Source: Emiliania huxleyi CCMP1516 (taxonomy: Eukaryota; Haptophyta; Isochrysidales; Noelaerhabdaceae). From it: a stretch of 64,000 nucleotides of DNA. Positions 61,065 to 64,000 of this stretch are shown one piece after another. Numbering within the stretch: position 1 is the first letter of the stretch; each line of letters opens with the position of its first letter. The stretch is from contig NW_005196094.1 of assembly GCF_000372725.1 (NCBI RefSeq), positions 338,658-402,657 of the forward strand, written 5' to 3'. The position numbers and the translations under genes were made by a program. The notes under the pieces were generated by a model that did no database searches, was not told the origin of the DNA, and saw only the letters and a program-made list of their open reading frames with translations.

Positions 61065-61693
61065 CCCGCCTGCCCTGCGGCGCGGCTCGGGCGTCGGGCG
61101 GCGGCGAAAATGTGCGGCTGCTCTTGCTAGGCGCGCCTGACGGCGCCGTGCTCGCGGTGCGACAACGCGTGCAAGTACTCATTGATACCGACGGCCGTGC
61201 GGGGCGCGGAGACTCGACGCCGGCGCACCATCCCTTGGGCCGCGGCCGCCTCGGGTACGTCAGGGCGCCGCCGCGGCCGAGGGCGGGTGCCTGGATGAGG
61301 GCGACCGCTGTCGTGGTCAGCTCTTGGTGGATGGTGAGGAACTATATCAGTGCACACGTGAGCGCCGGCGTGGCGCGCGCGGTGTGCGAACGGGCCGGGA
61401 ACCCCCCCAGGGCAGCGCGCTCGCAGACAAGAGCCGACGATTGGCGCGGCACCACGCGCCTGGTCGCCGGCGGTCCGGCGCGAGCGTGTGGTCCTCGGGC
61501 GGGCCGGCATCATTCGTCGCGCTGGTCGCCGGCTTGTAGGCGTCGGGTGGTCAACGGGGACGGGCGGGTGGCCGACGACTTGAATGGCAGCTGGCCCGAC
61601 ATTATAATATAAGGTCTTGACCGAACGGCGAGGTGCCCCCAGGACGTATGCGTTCTAAATTCTTTTCCGTGGAACTTCCGGACGCACGATGCT
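61065..61693. promoter_or_regulatory. divergent intergenic region
   Basis: About 630 bases between the minus-strand Dam-like gene and the plus-strand sulfotransferase gene. It must hold both 5' regions, and possibly the first exon of the Dam-like gene. An A/T-rich spot (ACATTATAATATAAGG) near 61598 is TATA-like and lies about 85 bases before the sulfotransferase start. Confidence 0.4.
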
Positions 61694-62878
61694 ATGCCCG
61701 TCGAGCGCCGAGTCGTCGTGTACGAGCTCCTATCGGCGCAAATCTCACGCCACCAGTGGACTCGCCCTGCAGGCCTTGATCGGCTGCAGTGGGATCGGCC
61801 GAGCGCCTCGGCACAGGGTGGCCTGCTCGAGTTCGAGCTCGACGCAATCCTGACTGGGACCGCGGTAGCAGACGTGATGCCATTCTGCCTGGACGTGCCA
61901 AACGGCCGGCTCATCCTGCTCGAGGTTGACTCTCTTGCAAAAGTACACGCTGCTCCATTCGAGGACCGAGCAGTGCCGCTGCACGCCACAGGCCGCGTCT
62001 TTGCTCTGCCGTTTGCAGAGGCGGAGCGCTGGGCATCCGCCGTGACGCCACCCCGTGCAGTCTTCGTGTGGAGCGTTGGCCGCTGCGGGTCGACGTGTCT
62101 GCACCGGCTGCTGTGCGCCGCCGGCGTCGGCTGCGTGTCTGAGCCGTGCTGGTTTGACGACCTGTGTCGGATGAGGATGAGTGGCAACCCACCGAGCAAA
62201 GAGCTCGTGCGAGCCCTCCACCTGATCCACTGGGCCAGCGCGAGACGACTCTTTCCAAAGGCCACGGCCTTTGCAATGAAGCCGAAGAGCTATGGCCACC
62301 AGCTCCTCGTTACCGTCGCCGCTGCCTTTCCCGCAGCGAGCCACCTCTTCGTCTACCGGGACGCGAGGCAGGTGGTTGGATCCTTCGGCCGCCACTACGC
62401 CCTGCAGCAAGCCTCCGGTGCGCCCGAGCGCGCGCCTCCATGTCCACTGCGCATGCGCTCGGCGCACGTGGCGGCCGCCCTGCGCACGCACGCTCCGCCG
62501 CCTAGCCTACCGGCGCTCGCGGTCTCCTTTGGGGCCGACTGGGCAGATGCGATGGCGCACTGGAAGGATGAGGCGGCGGCGCTCACCGGCGGGAGGACCC
62601 TGCGCTTCGACGAGCTGAGAGCTTCTGGCGGCCAAGAGCGCCTTTTTGCTTCGCTGCTTCGTTGGGCGGGCGTGCCCGTTGAGACGCGCACGCTCGACGC
62701 AATGCGCGACGCAGCGGCGCGCGACTCGCAAGAGGGCCACATCATGGCGGGCGCGGCGGACGCCGAGAAGCGCTTCCTGTCTGACGAGAGCGCCGCCGCC
62801 CTCGTGTGCTGGCTGCGCACCCTCTCGGGGCTGGATGCCGACGCGGTGCTGCCCGGATCGCTGCTGGCGAGTTGCTGA
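61694..62878 (+). CDS. sulfotransferase-like protein
   Basis: A 394-residue protein from ATG 61694. The PAPS-binding loop is VWSVGRCGSTCLHRLL (residues 125-140; 5'-phosphosulfate-binding SxGRSGST-type). The 3'-phosphate-binding segment is HLFVYRDARQVVGSFGRHY (217-235) with R222 and S230. The first 115 residues form an unassigned alpha/beta domain with GRLILLEVDSLAKVHA, and there is no signal peptide or membrane anchor. The C-terminal part (TRTLDAMRDAAARDSQEGH) is helical, as in carbohydrate and other P-loop sulfotransferases. The family transfers sulfate from PAPS to an alcohol or sugar; the acceptor is unknown. Sulfated polysaccharides are common in marine algae. Confidence 0.75.
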   Translation: MPVERRVVVYELLSAQISRHQWTRPAGLDRLQWDRPSASAQGGLLEFELDAILTGTAVADVMPFCLDVPNGRLILLEVDSLAKVHAAPFEDRAVPLHATGRVFALPFAEAERWASAVTPPRAVFVWSVGRCGSTCLHRLLCAAGVGCVSEPCWFDDLCRMRMSGNPPSKELVRALHLIHWASARRLFPKATAFAMKPKSYGHQLLVTVAAAFPAASHLFVYRDARQVVGSFGRHYALQQASGAPERAPPCPLRMRSAHVAAALRTHAPPPSLPALAVSFGADWADAMAHWKDEAAALTGGRTLRFDELRASGGQERLFASLLRWAGVPVETRTLDAMRDAAARDSQEGHIMAGAADAEKRFLSDESAAALVCWLRTLSGLDADAVLPGSLLASC

Positions 62879-63815
62879 AGAAGGTGACAAAGAGAACTTA
62901 AAGGCGGTCTGACGAAACTGCCCGATTAGGGGGCCTATAGGCTATAATTATAGCGACCGATCCAGGCATGAGACTTGTCTCGTGTCCTCGAACCTCGTCC
63001 GGTCCGCGGACATGTCCGCGGAGCGCCGGTGCGGGCCGGTCAGCGCCGGTCTCGGTCGTCGTCTCGCGGCGGGACGCGGTCCCGGCTCCCCCGCGCACCA
63101 CACAGTCACAGGAGATAGATCAGGGTCACAGAGTGTCAGACCCTCAGCCTCAGTGCACAGTGGTGTTACAGTGCGCTCTCAGTGTCAGTCGCTCAGAGAC
63201 AGAGTACAGAGACGCGCGAGAGCCAAGACAGTGATATACGCAAGACGGCTCTTGTAATTGTATGTTGTATGTCATTGTATCATGTCATGGGCTGAGCGTG
63301 TGAGCCATGTGTGTATGTGTCACTGTCAACCGACAGACCGCGCAACAAGAACAACACACTCTACTCGGTCTCCGTCCGACATACCATCCGAGACGGTGGT
63401 CACTCGGCCTCTGACGCGACCCACGACGCCAGACGTACACGGCCATGGACGAACAACTCTATTACAGTGCGGCGTGGCGGTCTTACCCCGGACGCTCGCG
63501 CGTCTCTCTCTCAGGCCCACCGTTCGGGAAGCTCTGACCTCCTGCCGTGGCGCCCAAGCACACACGCACATGGCCAGAGCGGCATGTAGTTCCCGCAAGG
63601 TCCCTCTCTTGGCCCGCCCTCGCCATGCATCGCGGCTACACCTCCTCCGCCTCGAGAGCGCGGGCGAACCCGGGGCGGCACCAGGTCGAGCCAACTGGCC
63701 AAGCGAAGCGCCTGCATCGCGAGGTAAGGGAGGGGACGGCTGTCAGCGCCAAGGCGGGGCGAGGAGGCGTGGCGACGGGGTGGCGAGGGCGAAATCGCGC
63801 AGCTGCTGAAGGTGA
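62879..63815. other. gene-free stretch
   Basis: About 0.9 kb rich in short CAGTGTCAG/CACAGTG words (63105-63230). No gene or RNA is recognised. Confidence 0.45.
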
Positions 63816-64000
63816 CTACTCGCGCGCCAGCGGCAGTTCGCCCTCGGGCCGCACGAGAGGCGCAGCCAGCTCCAGCGGCAGGCCGACGCGCCGGCAGCGC
63901 ATCCCTCCCCGCGCGGTGGCGGCGCGAGGAGCCGCTGCGTCGGTCCGACGAGCGGCGGCACCGCCTCGGACACGGGCGCGGCGGCACGCAGGCAAAGGAG
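63816..64000 (-). CDS. possible truncated gene end
   Basis: A minus-strand reading entering from the window edge ends at a TAG at 63816-63818 with a natural-looking tail (RVGLPLELAAPLVRPEGELP). It is about 60 codons, lacks a domain, and its start is outside the window. It may be the C-terminus of a gene beyond the edge or chance. Confidence 0.25.
   Translation of the reverse strand, partial: PLPACRRARVRGGAAARRTDAAAPRAATARGGMRCRRVGLPLELAAPLVRPEGELPLARE

Overview
The window looks like nuclear DNA of a GC-rich, photosynthetic, secondary-plastid protist. A haptophyte is the best guess, but this is inferred from style and gene content, not from a marker gene. Supporting signs are very high GC3, a mix of intron-poor and intron-split genes, minisatellites inside introns, a plastid-type ABA4-like protein with a bipartite leader, a nuclear tRNA-Arg, telomere-type TTAGGG repeats and many eukaryotic mobile elements. 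Nothing suggests bacterial operons.

Layout, left to right. 0-2 kb: G-rich palindromic modules and a decayed RCC1-repeat fragment. 2-12 kb: compact host genes (ABA4-like carotenoid protein, a secreted single-pass membrane protein divergent from a ModF-like twin-ABC ATPase, an extended SDR reductase, a Gly/Arg-rich RNA-binding-like protein, a MAPEG-like membrane protein). 12.4-21.4 kb: one very large minus-strand RND/Dispatched-type permease gene split by repeat-filled introns, with an unusual multi-membrane block inside it. 21.4-26.8 kb: accessory DNA with an array of small hairpins, a MITE-like element, a retroelement remnant, a miniature LTR element and copies of a dispersed module. 27-32 kb: an ABHD17-like hydrolase, a Zisupton/KDZ-like DNA transposon and a METTL16/RlmF-type methyltransferase. 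32-34 kb: a fold-back array, an interstitial telomeric tract and a recombinase-like fragment. 34.1-36.6 kb: a prolyl-4-hydroxylase fused to a front-box fatty-acid desaturase. 38-43 kb: two unknown proteins, one Ala-rich coiled coil. 45.7-48.6 kb: an AlkB-like dioxygenase and an ankyrin protein. 48.9-53.5 kb: two copies of a ~0.6 kb duplication flanking a tandem-repeat membrane protein, then a tRNA-Arg. 54-55.8 kb: a CASP-like golgin. 59-63 kb: a PHD-finger protein convergent with a Dam-type adenine methyltransferase that carries a CW-type zinc finger, then a sulfotransferase.

The two most notable systems are the Dam-CW protein beside a PHD protein (a possible DNA-6mA writer that reads histone methylation, with an AlkB-like protein 14 kb away) and the hydroxylase-desaturase fusion. 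Gene ends on spliced genes are approximate because no transcript data are available.
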